Of a stretch of DNA of 64,000 nt, positions 22,501-31,122 are shown one piece after another. The notes beneath the pieces are model-generated. The model was given only the letters and a program-made list of their open reading frames with translations, did not search any database and had not been told where the DNA came from. This DNA is from Verrucomicrobiaceae bacterium. GTDB lineage: Bacteria; Verrucomicrobiota; Verrucomicrobiia; Verrucomicrobiales; Verrucomicrobiaceae. The stretch is taken from contig CANIBP010000031.1 of the NCBI GenBank assembly GCA_947466075.1, positions 1-64,000 on the forward strand, written 5' to 3'. Every line of letters begins with the position of its first letter. The stretch's first letter is position 1. Position numbers and translations under genes: made by a program.

Positions 22501-23364
22501 TTACGCGACGATCGGATGCAGGTTGTCTTTGCACCACTGGCCGTTCTGCTTGGTGACGCCATCGGGGTCATCGACGGCGACGTGGGCTTCGTCTTCGCAG
22601 ATGATCCAGCCGGAGTAATCGCGGGCGACGAGCCATTCGGTGATCTTGTGGAAGTCGAGCTTGCCGGTGCCCATCTGCGCCCAAGGCTCGGCGCCGTTGC
22701 CGGAGAAGTCCTTGTAGTGAATGTGGTTCACGAGGTGCTGCCATTTGTTGAGCGTGGCGATGACATCCATGCCGCCGCGGATGATGTGGCCGACATCGGG
22801 GGTCCAGCCGGTGACTTTGGGGTCGAGGCTGCTGAGGACGACATCGTAGTCTTCCTGCGTGCGGACGAGCGAGGCGGGCGGGCTGTTCGGATGGTAGGAG
22901 GCTTTGATGCCGAGGTCGGCGGCGCGCTTGGAGACGGCGTTGACGTTCTTGGCGATGTTCAGGCGGCGGCTCTGGAGGTTGTCTTTGCGTCCGCTAGGCA
23001 GCGTGACGGTGCCGAGCATGGAGCCAGGGAAGTGCTTGAGGAAGCCGAGGGTGAAGTCAGCGGCTTCCTTTTCGTTGGGGGCTTCGGTTTCGCCGTCCCA
23101 AGCGCAGACGAGGGCGAGGCCGGCGAGCTGCATGTTGTGTTTTTGGAGCACGTCCTTAAGCTTGATGGGATCGCAGAAGTCACCGAGCCAGTATTTGCAG
23201 CAGCCGAGGGCGCTCTGGGAGATTTCGAGGACCATCGGCTCGATGCCGGTGAAACCCGCCTCTGCGGCGACCTTGATCATGTGGTCGAGTTTGTTGTCGT
23301 AGCCTTTGCCGGTGCCCTGCATGAACCAGGTATAGACTTCGGAGCCGAATTGGATTTTACCCAT
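22501..23364 (-). CDS. Sugar phosphate isomerase/epimerase (xylose isomerase-like TIM barrel)
   Basis: The start is at 23364 (MGKIQFGSEVYTWFMQGTGK; 287 residues). The upstream extension runs into the neighbouring gene's tail. The fold is an AP-endonuclease-2/xylose-isomerase-like barrel: AAEAGFTGIEPM, GIKASYHPN (His), GWTPDVGHIIRGG (Asp/His) and VNHIHYKDFSGNG (His/Lys/Asp), with a late acidic GWIICEDEA. These supply the metal ligands of the family. The substrate is unknown; inosose, hydroxypyruvate and sugar-phosphate activities are all known in the family. Confidence 0.85.
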   Translation of the reverse strand: MGKIQFGSEVYTWFMQGTGKGYDNKLDHMIKVAAEAGFTGIEPMVLEISQSALGCCKYWLGDFCDPIKLKDVLQKHNMQLAGLALVCAWDGETEAPNEKEAADFTLGFLKHFPGSMLGTVTLPSGRKDNLQSRRLNIAKNVNAVSKRAADLGIKASYHPNSPPASLVRTQEDYDVVLSSLDPKVTGWTPDVGHIIRGGMDVIATLNKWQHLVNHIHYKDFSGNGAEPWAQMGTGKLDFHKITEWLVARDYSGWIICEDEAHVAVDDPDGVTKQNGQWCKDNLHPIVA

Positions 23365-23480
23365 GGTGTGTTGTTGGTGGAGAGGTTGCGTTGGAATGAA
23401 CAGCGGGCGCGACGGCCAGCAGGCGCGCATTTGAGACGAGCGGTGGCGGATTGTCGAGAGGCAAAAATGCGTGAGGACAG

Positions 23481-24107
23481 TCAATCCGCCGTCTCAGGTG
23501 GCGGTGGCAGTGCCGCAGGAATCTCCATGCTGTCGCGGTGGCGGATGTCGTGCACGATCTCCGAAAAGATGAAGATACTCTCGCGCCTTTTGGTCTTGGT
23601 GAGGGTGAGTGGGATGCGCAGGGTGCCGCGAGAAGGCCCGCTGCGGCGCATGATTTCCACGTCAGCCTCCAGGACAATGTCGTGCTGCTTTTTGGCATCG
23701 AGGCTGATATTGGGTCCGAGCAGCAAGCTGGCGCGGGTGTGCCCGGCGGTTTGAGTGGGTTTGAACTCGGCACGGCCTGCAAAGCCTCGTGCTTCCATGG
23801 GAGCAGCGAATTGATCTTTGCTGCTGAGGCGCAGGCGCTTGATCTCAAACCAGCGCTGATCGCCGTCCTGCCCGAAGGCATGCAATCGGAGCTGGTATGG
23901 GCCGATTTCCGAAACCAGCGCTCCGCCAACGACCATGGCACTCAGGGCAACGCCGGATTCCTTGCCCTGCGGGATGAACTCTGCCCGGAAGGCGCTGCCG
24001 CCGAGGCTCGGAGCCGGGCTGCTGGCCTGATACTCTTGTCGGGTGGTGAACACATGGACACAGGAAGGCAGCAGCAAGAGGCAGAGGAGGGGTAGCAGGG
24101 GGCGCAT
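23481..24107 (-). CDS. Lipoprotein of unknown function
   Basis: The start is at 24107 (208 residues; MRPLLPLLCLLLLPSC, lipobox Cys 16). A longer in-frame start at 24185 is less likely because it puts 26 polar residues ahead of the signal. The mature part is beta-rich: SAFRAEFIPQGKESGVALSA, YQLRLHAFGQDGDQRWFEIK, RLRLSSKDQF, then ISLDAKKQHDIVLEADVEIM. The C-terminus is Pro-rich. No family was recognised. Confidence 0.75.
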   Translation of the reverse strand: MRPLLPLLCLLLLPSCVHVFTTRQEYQASSPAPSLGGSAFRAEFIPQGKESGVALSAMVVGGALVSEIGPYQLRLHAFGQDGDQRWFEIKRLRLSSKDQFAAPMEARGFAGRAEFKPTQTAGHTRASLLLGPNISLDAKKQHDIVLEADVEIMRRSGPSRGTLRIPLTLTKTKRRESIFIFSEIVHDIRHRDSMEIPAALPPPPETAD

Positions 24108-24232
24108 GAAGGCCAAAATGGGGGTGGGAGAGTCTGTGGGCGAGCCTGAATTCATGTGGGCCGAAAGTTTGGAGAAGGAAATCAATAAGTCTCATTGACA
24201 GTATTGAGTATGTTTTGTATAATTACTGTAAT

Positions 24233-24880
24233 ATGACATTTCGGAGAGTTGCCACCCTGTTTGCCGCTTTAACCCTGCCTTTCGGCACGGCGAAGGCTTT
24301 GAATTGGAATGAACTGAGTAATGGCGACCTGTCGGGTAACGGCAGTAGTCCGACTTCCATTTTGTTTTCGAATGGGTCTAACTTGATCGAAGGGACGATC
24401 TCAGGCTCAAACGGTGTCGCCACTGACGTGGATATTTGGACCTTCACGATTGCCGCTGGCTATTATCTGACGGGTATCAACTTAGTGTCCTACTCGGACA
24501 ACGGCTTCGGAGCCCCCTTGGGAAGTATCAGTTCATTCATGGCCATAGATGATGCTACCACGATCAACACCAGTGACCCGTCTCTGCATTTGAGCAACGG
24601 GCTATGGAACGAGCAGTCAGCGGACGGCGGTGCGACGACTTTTACCGATATGCTTGCCATCCTCAGAGCGGGGCCAGCATTCGGCGGAACGGGGTTCAGT
24701 GGATCGCCGGGTGCCGGCGACTACACTTTTTGGGTCCAAGAGACCGCATCTCCAGGAAACTCGCTGAACATCAGCTACTGCATCGACTTCGTAGTCACCC
24801 CCGTCCCTGAGCCGGGCAGCGCCGTTCTCTTGGCCGCTGCGGGCATACTGATGATGATCCGGCGCCGTAGCAGGCTCTGA
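24233..24880 (+). CDS. PEP-CTERM sorting-domain exported protein
   Basis: This 215-residue protein has a signal peptide (MTFRRVATLFAALTLPFGTAKA), a low-complexity Ser/Gly/Asn/Asp-rich body, and a classic C-terminal PEP-CTERM tail: VPEPGSAVLLAAAGILMMIR followed by RRRSRL. The tail (VPEP motif, hydrophobic helix, Arg cluster) is cleaved by an exosortase and targets proteins to the envelope or extracellular polymer. No exosortase gene is in the window. A start at 24215 is also open. Confidence 0.88.
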   Translation: MTFRRVATLFAALTLPFGTAKALNWNELSNGDLSGNGSSPTSILFSNGSNLIEGTISGSNGVATDVDIWTFTIAAGYYLTGINLVSYSDNGFGAPLGSISSFMAIDDATTINTSDPSLHLSNGLWNEQSADGGATTFTDMLAILRAGPAFGGTGFSGSPGAGDYTFWVQETASPGNSLNISYCIDFVVTPVPEPGSAVLLAAAGILMMIRRRSRL

Positions 24881-24932
24881 AGAGTCGAAGGCGGTTTGCA
24901 AAGCACCGTCTCCGAAGTTAGAGCGCGTGCGC

Positions 24933-25985
24933 ATGATTCGGAATTTCCTGTTCGACTGGTCTGGCACGCTGGCAGATGACCTGCCCAGCGTGTTGCGCGC
25001 TGTGAACGGCATGCTGCGATCCGCCGGACAAACGGAACTGTCGCGTGAGGAGTTTAAGAGACGCTTTCGCCTGCCTTACACTGAGTTTTTTGAGGAGATG
25101 CTCCCCGGCGTGCCAGTGGAGGAGTTGCAGCGGCTCTATCTCGAGCATTTTCCTCATGCGCATGAAGGTGTGGAATTGCTACCCCATGCGGCGGCTTTCA
25201 TTCGCTACGCCGCCGCCACGGGGCGACGCATGGTGGTGCTCAGCAGTGCGCCGATGCAGCATGTGGAGGCCCAGGCAGTGGCGCTTGGCGTGCGGGATGC
25301 GTTTGAGGTCATGCGTTGCGGCGTCATCGACAAACGGACGGAAATTCACTCCCTTCTGGCAGAACTCGACATGCAGGCTGCAGAAACGGCTTTCATCGGC
25401 GACATGCGCCATGACATCGACGCCGGCAAGGCCGCTGGCGTAGTCACGATTGGCACCTGCACTGGTTATCAGAGTGCTGAATTGCTGCTGACAGCAGCGC
25501 CAGACATGTTGGTGCAGGATTTGTCGCGGTTGCCTGCCTTGCTTGGTGGTTTGGAGGTGAAGGGGGATTTTGCCCCGATCGCTACCGTGGGGGCGCTGAT
25601 CCTGAGTAGGGCAGGGGAGATGCTGCTCATTCGCACGCAGAAGTGGAACCACCGTTGGGGTATTCCCGGTGGCAAAATCAAACGCGGCGAAAGCTGCGAG
25701 CAGGCGCTGATCCGCGAAATTACCGAGGAAACAGCTCTCACCCTCAGTGGTATCGAATTTGTCATGGTGCAGGACTGCATTGAGCCGCCTGAGTTCCAGC
25801 GCTCCGCGCATTTTCTGCTGCTTAATTACGTCGCGCGTTGCTTGGACGAAGCACCACAGGTGGTGTTAAACGAGGAGGCTCAGGAATTTCAATGGCTGCC
25901 GCTGGCCGCAGCACTGCGGATGGATTTAAACATCCCAACCCGCATCCTCATCGAAGAATGCGTTCAGCGTGGACTTGTGTCATGA
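24933..25985 (+). CDS. HAD phosphatase - Nudix hydrolase fusion
   Basis: This 350-residue protein has two domains. Residues 1 to about 205 are a HAD-superfamily phosphatase of the phosphoglycolate-phosphatase type: motif I FLFDWSGTLADD (nucleophile D8), motif II VVLSSAP, motif III K, motif IV AFIGDMRHDIDAGKAAG. Residues of about 215-350 are a Nudix domain with the box GGKIKRGESCEQALIREITE followed by ETAL (A where G is usual). Both halves appear intact. Such a fusion would remove a phosphate and cleave a nucleoside-diphosphate-linked compound, or house-clean metabolites. It is followed after 7 bases by folB, so a link to dihydroneopterin triphosphate dephosphorylation is tempting (inference). 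Confidence 0.87.
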   Translation: MIRNFLFDWSGTLADDLPSVLRAVNGMLRSAGQTELSREEFKRRFRLPYTEFFEEMLPGVPVEELQRLYLEHFPHAHEGVELLPHAAAFIRYAAATGRRMVVLSSAPMQHVEAQAVALGVRDAFEVMRCGVIDKRTEIHSLLAELDMQAAETAFIGDMRHDIDAGKAAGVVTIGTCTGYQSAELLLTAAPDMLVQDLSRLPALLGGLEVKGDFAPIATVGALILSRAGEMLLIRTQKWNHRWGIPGGKIKRGESCEQALIREITEETALTLSGIEFVMVQDCIEPPEFQRSAHFLLLNYVARCLDEAPQVVLNEEAQEFQWLPLAAALRMDLNIPTRILIEECVQRGLVS

Positions 25986-25992
25986 TCTCCCC

Positions 25993-26349
25993 ATGAATCC
26001 GCCTGATGAAATCCACCTGTCCGCGCTGCGACTGACCACCCACGTCGGGGTTCCCGAGGCAGAGCGTGCATCTAGCCAAGAGCTCGAAGCAGATATCGTC
26101 ATTCGCGTCGCTGAACGGTTTGAGGCCATGAACGATGAAATCGCCGCCACCACCGATTACGCCGTCGTTGCCTCCCGCTTGCAAGCGCTCGCTGCCGAAC
26201 GTCCGCGTAAGCTGATCGAAACCCTCGCGGCAGAGATGGCGGCCTGCCTGCTGGCTGAATTTAAAGCCATCGGCGTCACCATCGAACTGCGCAAACGCAT
26301 CCTGCCCGACACAGAACACGTGGCGGTGCGTCTGGTGCGTGGGATTTGA
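25993..26349 (+). CDS. folB: Dihydroneopterin aldolase
   Basis: The start is at 25993 (MNPPDEIHLSALRLTTHVGV; 118 residues). It contains the FolB pattern THVGVPEAER, then ELEADIVIRV, TDYAVVASRLQALAAERPRK, LIETLAAEM and VTIELRKRI. FolB converts 7,8-dihydroneopterin to 6-hydroxymethyl-dihydropterin in folate synthesis; some members instead epimerise the triphosphate. It sits 7 bases after the HAD-Nudix fusion, probably in one operon. Confidence 0.87.
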   Translation: MNPPDEIHLSALRLTTHVGVPEAERASSQELEADIVIRVAERFEAMNDEIAATTDYAVVASRLQALAAERPRKLIETLAAEMAACLLAEFKAIGVTIELRKRILPDTEHVAVRLVRGI

Positions 26350-26445
26350 ACCTTAGTGCTGCCAAGCGGGTCAGACTTCCATCTTGCCAGCCACAACCAC
26401 ACCGCCTAGTATCGTTGCCACTTTAGAAATCAATTTTGCCAAACA

Positions 26446-26766
26446 ATGACATCTCTGCGCCTCCTCTTTGCCGCTCTGCTTGCCTCGACCACGCTGGTAT
26501 CCTGTGGTTCCTTTGCGCACGCCGATTCCCGCAACCCCACGGTTTCCCAGCAGGATGCCTATGACGTCAGTTGGGGGATGCCACCGCGCAAATCACACGG
26601 TAGTCCAAAGTTGAAGTATCAATACAACGCCAACGCCAGGAACGACATACCTCAGCCGATGACAATGGCGCCTTCGGCTCCTGCTGCCCCGGCTGCTGCG
26701 CCCGCCCGTTCCGCAGCTCCGAGTCCTGCTCCGATCAGCCCGACAATTCCGTCCACCCTGCGCTAG
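26446..26766 (+). CDS. Small Pro/Ala-rich lipoprotein
   Basis: This 106-residue protein has a lipoprotein signal (MTSLRLLFAALLASTTLVSC, Cys 20). The mature part includes VSQQDAYDVSWGMPPRKSHG and then a low-complexity Ala/Pro tail (SAPAAPAAAPARSAAP). No family was recognised. It lies 36 bases upstream of the exported cyclophilin and may share its transcript. Confidence 0.7.
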   Translation: MTSLRLLFAALLASTTLVSCGSFAHADSRNPTVSQQDAYDVSWGMPPRKSHGSPKLKYQYNANARNDIPQPMTMAPSAPAAPAAAPARSAAPSPAPISPTIPSTLR

Positions 26767-26801
26767 CAGTTTATCTCATCCTCCTTCAACGCGAACGCCA
26801 C

Positions 26802-27713
26802 GTGAAGAATCTGTCCCTAACCTGCCTCCTTGCCATTGGCTGCCATGCAGCTTTGAACGCTCAGCAATTGAAGGCGCCTGATAAACTCCAGCCTACGGTA
26901 GCGGAGACTCCACTTTCAACGGCATCACCTGCGTCCGCAGTCGAAAAACTGGCCGAAGAAGCGCAGAAGTCGCTCTATCAGTCAGTGGACAAAGCCGGTG
27001 GCGCAGCCAGCAGCAAAAGCACTCCAGGTTCCAGTTCCTCGATGCGTCTTCCGTCTCAGCGGCCTGACGATCCCTCTCAATGGGCAAAGGATTCGGTGCG
27101 CAAGATCGCGGTCATGGATGTCGCCTTTGGTGGCATGCGTGAAACCGTGATGATCGAATTGTTTCCGAATGATGCACCGCAAACGGTGAGCAATTTCATC
27201 GATCATTGTGACAGCGGCTTCTACAACGGCCTGGCCTTTCATCGTGCCATCGAAGGCTTCCTCGTCCAAGGCGGTGACCCACTCACTTCGGATGAATCAT
27301 CCCGTGAAAAATGGGGCACCGGAGGTGAAGACAAAACCATTCCTGCTGAGATCAAGCGCCCCCACCGCATCGGTGCGGTGGCAATGGCCCGACGTGCTGA
27401 CAAGGTCAATCCTGATCGGCGTTCCAATGGTTCCCAGTTCTACGTTTCCTTGGGCAATTATGGTGCGATTGACGGCAAGTACACCGTTTTTGGTCAGGTG
27501 GTTTCCGGCTTGGAAGCCATGAAACGCATCTCAATCATGCCTGTCGATGCTAACGATTGCCCCATCGCTCGCATTGAGATCAAGTCCATCAAAGTGATCT
27601 ATCAAAAAGGTCCCATGCAGGTGCAGCCGGAGCTTGCGGGTGAAGGTCAGCATTACAGCAAGCCAGACTCCGCTAGAGGATTCGTCAGTCGTTTCCTGCA
27701 TCGCGTCTGGTAA
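26802..27713 (+). CDS. Exported cyclophilin-type peptidyl-prolyl cis-trans isomerase
   Basis: This 303-residue protein starts at a GTG, which is the start that provides the signal peptide (MKNLSLTCLLAIGCHAALNA). After a low-complexity Ser/Ala/Pro region, the cyclophilin domain occupies about 100-280: MIELFPNDAPQTVSNFIDHC, FYNGLAFHRAIEGFLVQGGD (catalytic Arg), GAVAMAR, SNGSQFYVSLGNYGAIDGKY, TVFGQVVSGLEAM. The role is folding of prolyl-containing exported proteins. The upstream small lipoprotein may be co-expressed. Confidence 0.9.
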   Translation: MKNLSLTCLLAIGCHAALNAQQLKAPDKLQPTVAETPLSTASPASAVEKLAEEAQKSLYQSVDKAGGAASSKSTPGSSSSMRLPSQRPDDPSQWAKDSVRKIAVMDVAFGGMRETVMIELFPNDAPQTVSNFIDHCDSGFYNGLAFHRAIEGFLVQGGDPLTSDESSREKWGTGGEDKTIPAEIKRPHRIGAVAMARRADKVNPDRRSNGSQFYVSLGNYGAIDGKYTVFGQVVSGLEAMKRISIMPVDANDCPIARIEIKSIKVIYQKGPMQVQPELAGEGQHYSKPDSARGFVSRFLHRVW

Positions 27714-27722
27714 GTGCGTGAT

Positions 27723-29234
27723 TCACTTTGCCGAAATCTCGTAGCACACTGCTTCGAGATCGTTCCGAAGGATTAGCCAGCGTCCTGCCAAAGTGGGTGG
27801 ATTCCATGTCTTGGCGCTCAGTGCTTCAAGGCGGGACACTTCCACCAGTCGTTCGGGACTGGCTTTGATCAAAGCGACGAAGCCTTTCTCCGCCTGGATC
27901 AGCAGCCATTGCCCGCCCACTCGTATCTGCTGACCAAATCCATAGCGCCCTTCGCGCCAGCCACGTTCGCCCGTGCTCAAATCCACGCAGCATAGAGTGC
28001 CTTCGTCAATCGCATAGGCATGTGTGCCAAACACACTCGCGCTACTGAACTTGGTGCGCGGCGCACTGGCGCTCCACACCGAGGTGCCGCTTAGCTTGCC
28101 CGTCGCGTCTGCTTTGATTTCCAGTAGATGGCTCTTCAAGCCGTAACTCGATGTCACCAGCAACCGATCCGGTGCAGCCTGCACCGCTTGCGCGACCTTC
28201 GGAAAACCTCCCGGCCATTCAAAGCGCCACAGCACCGTCCCTGTCGCCGGATCATGGCCGGTCACAGAGCCGCTGTTCACATTCACGATCTGCTCACGTC
28301 CTGCCAGCGTCAGCAGCACGGGAGAGCTGTAATTGCCTCCATCGTTGCCCGCTTGCCACGCGATCTGTCCATCCTCACGGCGGTAGGCGATGAGCGAGGT
28401 GCCATTCTTGCCACCGCTACAAACGACGACATCACCCACGATCAGTGGAGATGAACTTTTGCCCCATTGGAGATTATCAGTCGCCGTGTCTTTCAGCGTG
28501 GCATGGCTCCAGCGCACCGCACCTGTCACCAGATCCAGGCAGTTCAGCAGACCTTTGGCACCGATGGTAAAAACCAAGCCCTTGGGCACATCCACTGTCG
28601 GTGTCGCTCGTGGGCCGATGCCACCCATGGCTTCATCAAATCGCGCCTTGTCTGCATGCGACCACAGTAGTTTGCCCGTGGCGATGTCATAGCACGTCAC
28701 GCACTCTTCCTCACCGCGTTGTTCTTGCGTGATCGCACGGTTGCCGACCACGGCGAAGCCCGACCAGCCATCTCCTACCGCGATACGCCAGACTTCGCGT
28801 GGTGGGAAAGCTTTCCAATCTGTTTGCCAGTCCGGTTCAGCAAGCACGCCATCTCCCTTAGAACCAAGAAAGCGCGGCATGTCTGCCACCCCGGCAGGCA
28901 CCGCATCCGCCGCAGCCTTGCCTGCAATGTTATGCAACGCCGGCAAATTCACCTTTTGATGCCAGCGCCAGGCCAGACTCGGGAAAGCCGAGCCATCCGC
29001 CGATCCATCGTAGCGAAATAAAGCGAAGAAGGTAGCCAGGCATGCAATCACCACCGCCAACCGCTTCATGCGCTGACCTTTAAGCCGTAGCGACCACCAT
29101 AGCCCGATCATGAGCAGCCACAGCGGCAGCAGCACCATCACTGACAGAGAGCGCATCACATGATCATTGATCCAGAGCCACGCCGTGACACTGGCGAGGA
29201 TCAGAGTGAGAAAGAGCGGGAATTTGGGAACCAT
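27723..29234 (-). CDS. Membrane-anchored PQQ-like beta-propeller protein
   Basis: The start is at 29234 (MVPKFPLFLTLILASVTAWL; 503 residues). The longer frame to 29336 overlaps the divergent gene. There are three N-terminal membrane helices (about 5-22, 28-48, 54-72), then a propeller with blade strands ATGKLLWSHA, VTGAVRWSHATL, EDGQIAWQAG, ATGTVLWRFEW and STGERGWREG. The region EVWRIAVGDGWSGFAVVG is typical of verrucomicrobial outer-membrane-assembly-like propellers. The function is structural or binding. It converges on the cyclophilin with a 9-base gap. Confidence 0.83.
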   Translation of the reverse strand: MVPKFPLFLTLILASVTAWLWINDHVMRSLSVMVLLPLWLLMIGLWWSLRLKGQRMKRLAVVIACLATFFALFRYDGSADGSAFPSLAWRWHQKVNLPALHNIAGKAAADAVPAGVADMPRFLGSKGDGVLAEPDWQTDWKAFPPREVWRIAVGDGWSGFAVVGNRAITQEQRGEEECVTCYDIATGKLLWSHADKARFDEAMGGIGPRATPTVDVPKGLVFTIGAKGLLNCLDLVTGAVRWSHATLKDTATDNLQWGKSSSPLIVGDVVVCSGGKNGTSLIAYRREDGQIAWQAGNDGGNYSSPVLLTLAGREQIVNVNSGSVTGHDPATGTVLWRFEWPGGFPKVAQAVQAAPDRLLVTSSYGLKSHLLEIKADATGKLSGTSVWSASAPRTKFSSASVFGTHAYAIDEGTLCCVDLSTGERGWREGRYGFGQQIRVGGQWLLIQAEKGFVALIKASPERLVEVSRLEALSAKTWNPPTLAGRWLILRNDLEAVCYEISAK

Positions 29235-29327
29235 GGCAGGTCTGTATTTACGTTGGATTGAGTTCAAAGGAAACTGCTGGCGCAAATGAACGTATGACTC
29301 ATCCTTCAACCGCTCTAGCCAACCATC

Positions 29328-30326
29328 ATGAAACAAATCATCCTTTCTCTACTCGCAGCCACCAGTTTGATCGCCGCTGACCACCTGGTCTATGAACCCG
29401 CCGGTGAGGCAAAGGGTAAGCACATCGTCCTGCTCTCTGGGGATGAAGAATATCGCAGTGAGGAGGCCATGCCCATGCTCGGTAAACTTCTCAGCCAGCG
29501 CCACGGCTTCAAATGCACCGCGCTCTTCAGCATTGGAGCAGACGGCACCATTGATCCCGCTGCGGGTGCTAGTTTGAGCCATCCTGAAGCGCTCGATTCA
29601 GCCGATGCCATCGTCATGCTACTGCGCTTCCGTCATTGGGATGAGGCAACCAGCAAGAAATTTCAAGCTGCTGTCAATCGTGGCGTTCCCATCATCGCGC
29701 TGCGCACCAGTACACATGCTTTTGCTGGCTATGCCAAGGACAGCCCCTTCGCCGCTTGGAATTGGAACAACGCAGACGGTGGTTGGGGCCGCAAAGTGCT
29801 CGGCGAAACCTGGGTCAGTCACTGGGGTAAGCATAAGTTTGAGGCCACCAAGGGCATTATTGAAGCCGCCAATGCGAATCACCCTATCCTGCGCGGCGTG
29901 AGTGATCTGTTTGCCAATAGCGATGTCTATGAAGCCGCTCCGCCTGCCGATTCCGTAATTCTCGCTCGGGGTCAAATCCTCCAAGGTATGACTGCCGATA
30001 CACCGCCTGCTGCTTATGCCAAAAAAACCAAGGCTGGTGCCGAGCAAGACGTGAACACGCCCATGATGCCCGTCGCCTGGGTCCGTGTGGTGAAAAACGA
30101 TGCTGGAGGCGAAAACAAAATCTTCTGCACCACCATGGGTGCCGCGACCGATCTCGCCACCGAAGGCACCCGCCGCCTTGTCGTCAATGCCGTCTTCTGG
30201 GGCCTCGGCCTCGAAGTGCCGGAGAAAGCCGAAGTGACCCCGGTGGGAGACTACCAGCCCACGATGTACGGTTTCGGCAGCTTTCAGAAAGGCGTTAAGC
30301 CTGAGACTCACGAACTGGCAAAGTAG
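29328..30326 (+). CDS. ThuA-like exported protein
   Basis: This 332-residue protein has a signal peptide (MKQIILSLLAATSLIAADHL). The mature part is a ThuA/class-I-glutamine-amidotransferase-like domain: KHIVLLSGDEEYRSEEAMPM, DADAIVML-type strand (DSADAIVMLLRF), GVPIIALRTSTHAF, and NANHPILRGVSDLF. ThuA-like proteins are abundant in Planctomycetota and Verrucomicrobiota and are linked to carbohydrate metabolism, but the activity is unproven. The nucleophilic Cys of amidotransferases is not in the expected place. It is divergent from the PQQ propeller. Confidence 0.85.
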   Translation: MKQIILSLLAATSLIAADHLVYEPAGEAKGKHIVLLSGDEEYRSEEAMPMLGKLLSQRHGFKCTALFSIGADGTIDPAAGASLSHPEALDSADAIVMLLRFRHWDEATSKKFQAAVNRGVPIIALRTSTHAFAGYAKDSPFAAWNWNNADGGWGRKVLGETWVSHWGKHKFEATKGIIEAANANHPILRGVSDLFANSDVYEAAPPADSVILARGQILQGMTADTPPAAYAKKTKAGAEQDVNTPMMPVAWVRVVKNDAGGENKIFCTTMGAATDLATEGTRRLVVNAVFWGLGLEVPEKAEVTPVGDYQPTMYGFGSFQKGVKPETHELAK

Positions 30327-30335
30327 TCGGCTCGA

Positions 30336-31112
30336 TCACTTCAGCTCAAATACAAAGGGCAGTCCTTGGGCTGTCATCATCTGCTTCTCCTTGGCCATGA
30401 AGCGTTCGGCCAGCTTGGTGAAGCTGCCGTCGCTGCGCATGCGGGCGAGGACTTCGTTGACCTTCGCCTTCAATTCTTCATTGCCTTGTTTCAAACCGAC
30501 GGCCCACACTTCCTCGCGCAATGGTGTGAGCAGGGCGCGAGTCTTTTCGGCATGCTTGGCCTGGTAGTTCATGATGGAAAGTTGGTCGTAAATCCAAGCA
30601 TCGACATTTCCGTTCACCACCTCCATCACGCACGACACATCGGCATCAAGGGCGATGATCTTGGCTTCGCTTAAATTCTGTCTCGCCCACGTTTCGCCCG
30701 TGGTGCCGAGGCGGACGACGATTTTGCGTCCTGCTGTCTTCAAATCGGCGGCGTTTTGAAGCGTGGAGTCTTTGGCGGCCAGGATCGACAAGCCGGTCCT
30801 CACATAGGGCTCGGAGAAGTCGATCGATTTGCGTCGTTCCGGTGTGGCAGTCATGGACGATAGTACGAGGTCGATGGAGCCAGTGCGCAGCGCGGTGATG
30901 AGGCCGTCAAAGTTGATGTTTTTGAATTCCACCTCACGCCCGAGCGCCTTGCCAATCTCACGTCCGACCTCGATGTCCACGCCGCTGATCTGGCCGTTTT
31001 CATCCACATATTCGAAAGGTGGATACGTCGCATCGGTGCCGATGATGAGTTTGTTGCTGCGTGAGCAGGCGCAAAGGGTGAAAAGCAGGCTCAGGGCAAG
31101 GAATCGAAGCAT
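30336..31112 (-). CDS. Amino-acid-type ABC transporter substrate-binding lipoprotein
   Basis: This 258-residue protein has a lipobox (MLRFLALSLLFTLCAC). It is an SBP_bac_3 domain: KLIIGTDATYPPFEYVDENG, GVDIEVGREIGKALGREVEF, LITALRTGSIDLVLSSMTAT, ERRKSIDFSEPYVRTGLSIL. No permease or ATPase gene is adjacent, so it is an orphan or uses a distant transporter. The last gene-proximal block (GLKQGNEELKAKVNEVLARM) is typical. The ligand is probably a polar amino acid (family inference). Confidence 0.88.
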   Translation of the reverse strand: MLRFLALSLLFTLCACSRSNKLIIGTDATYPPFEYVDENGQISGVDIEVGREIGKALGREVEFKNINFDGLITALRTGSIDLVLSSMTATPERRKSIDFSEPYVRTGLSILAAKDSTLQNAADLKTAGRKIVVRLGTTGETWARQNLSEAKIIALDADVSCVMEVVNGNVDAWIYDQLSIMNYQAKHAEKTRALLTPLREEVWAVGLKQGNEELKAKVNEVLARMRSDGSFTKLAERFMAKEKQMMTAQGLPFVFELK

Positions 31113-31122
31113 GGCGTAAAAT

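Noticed and set aside
22282..23754. 490-codon plus-strand open frame opposite the isomerase and lipoprotein genes
   Set aside because: It is antisense to two well-supported genes, has a low-complexity Gly/Val/Asp-rich translation typical of reverse frames in GC-rich DNA, and starts in leader B.
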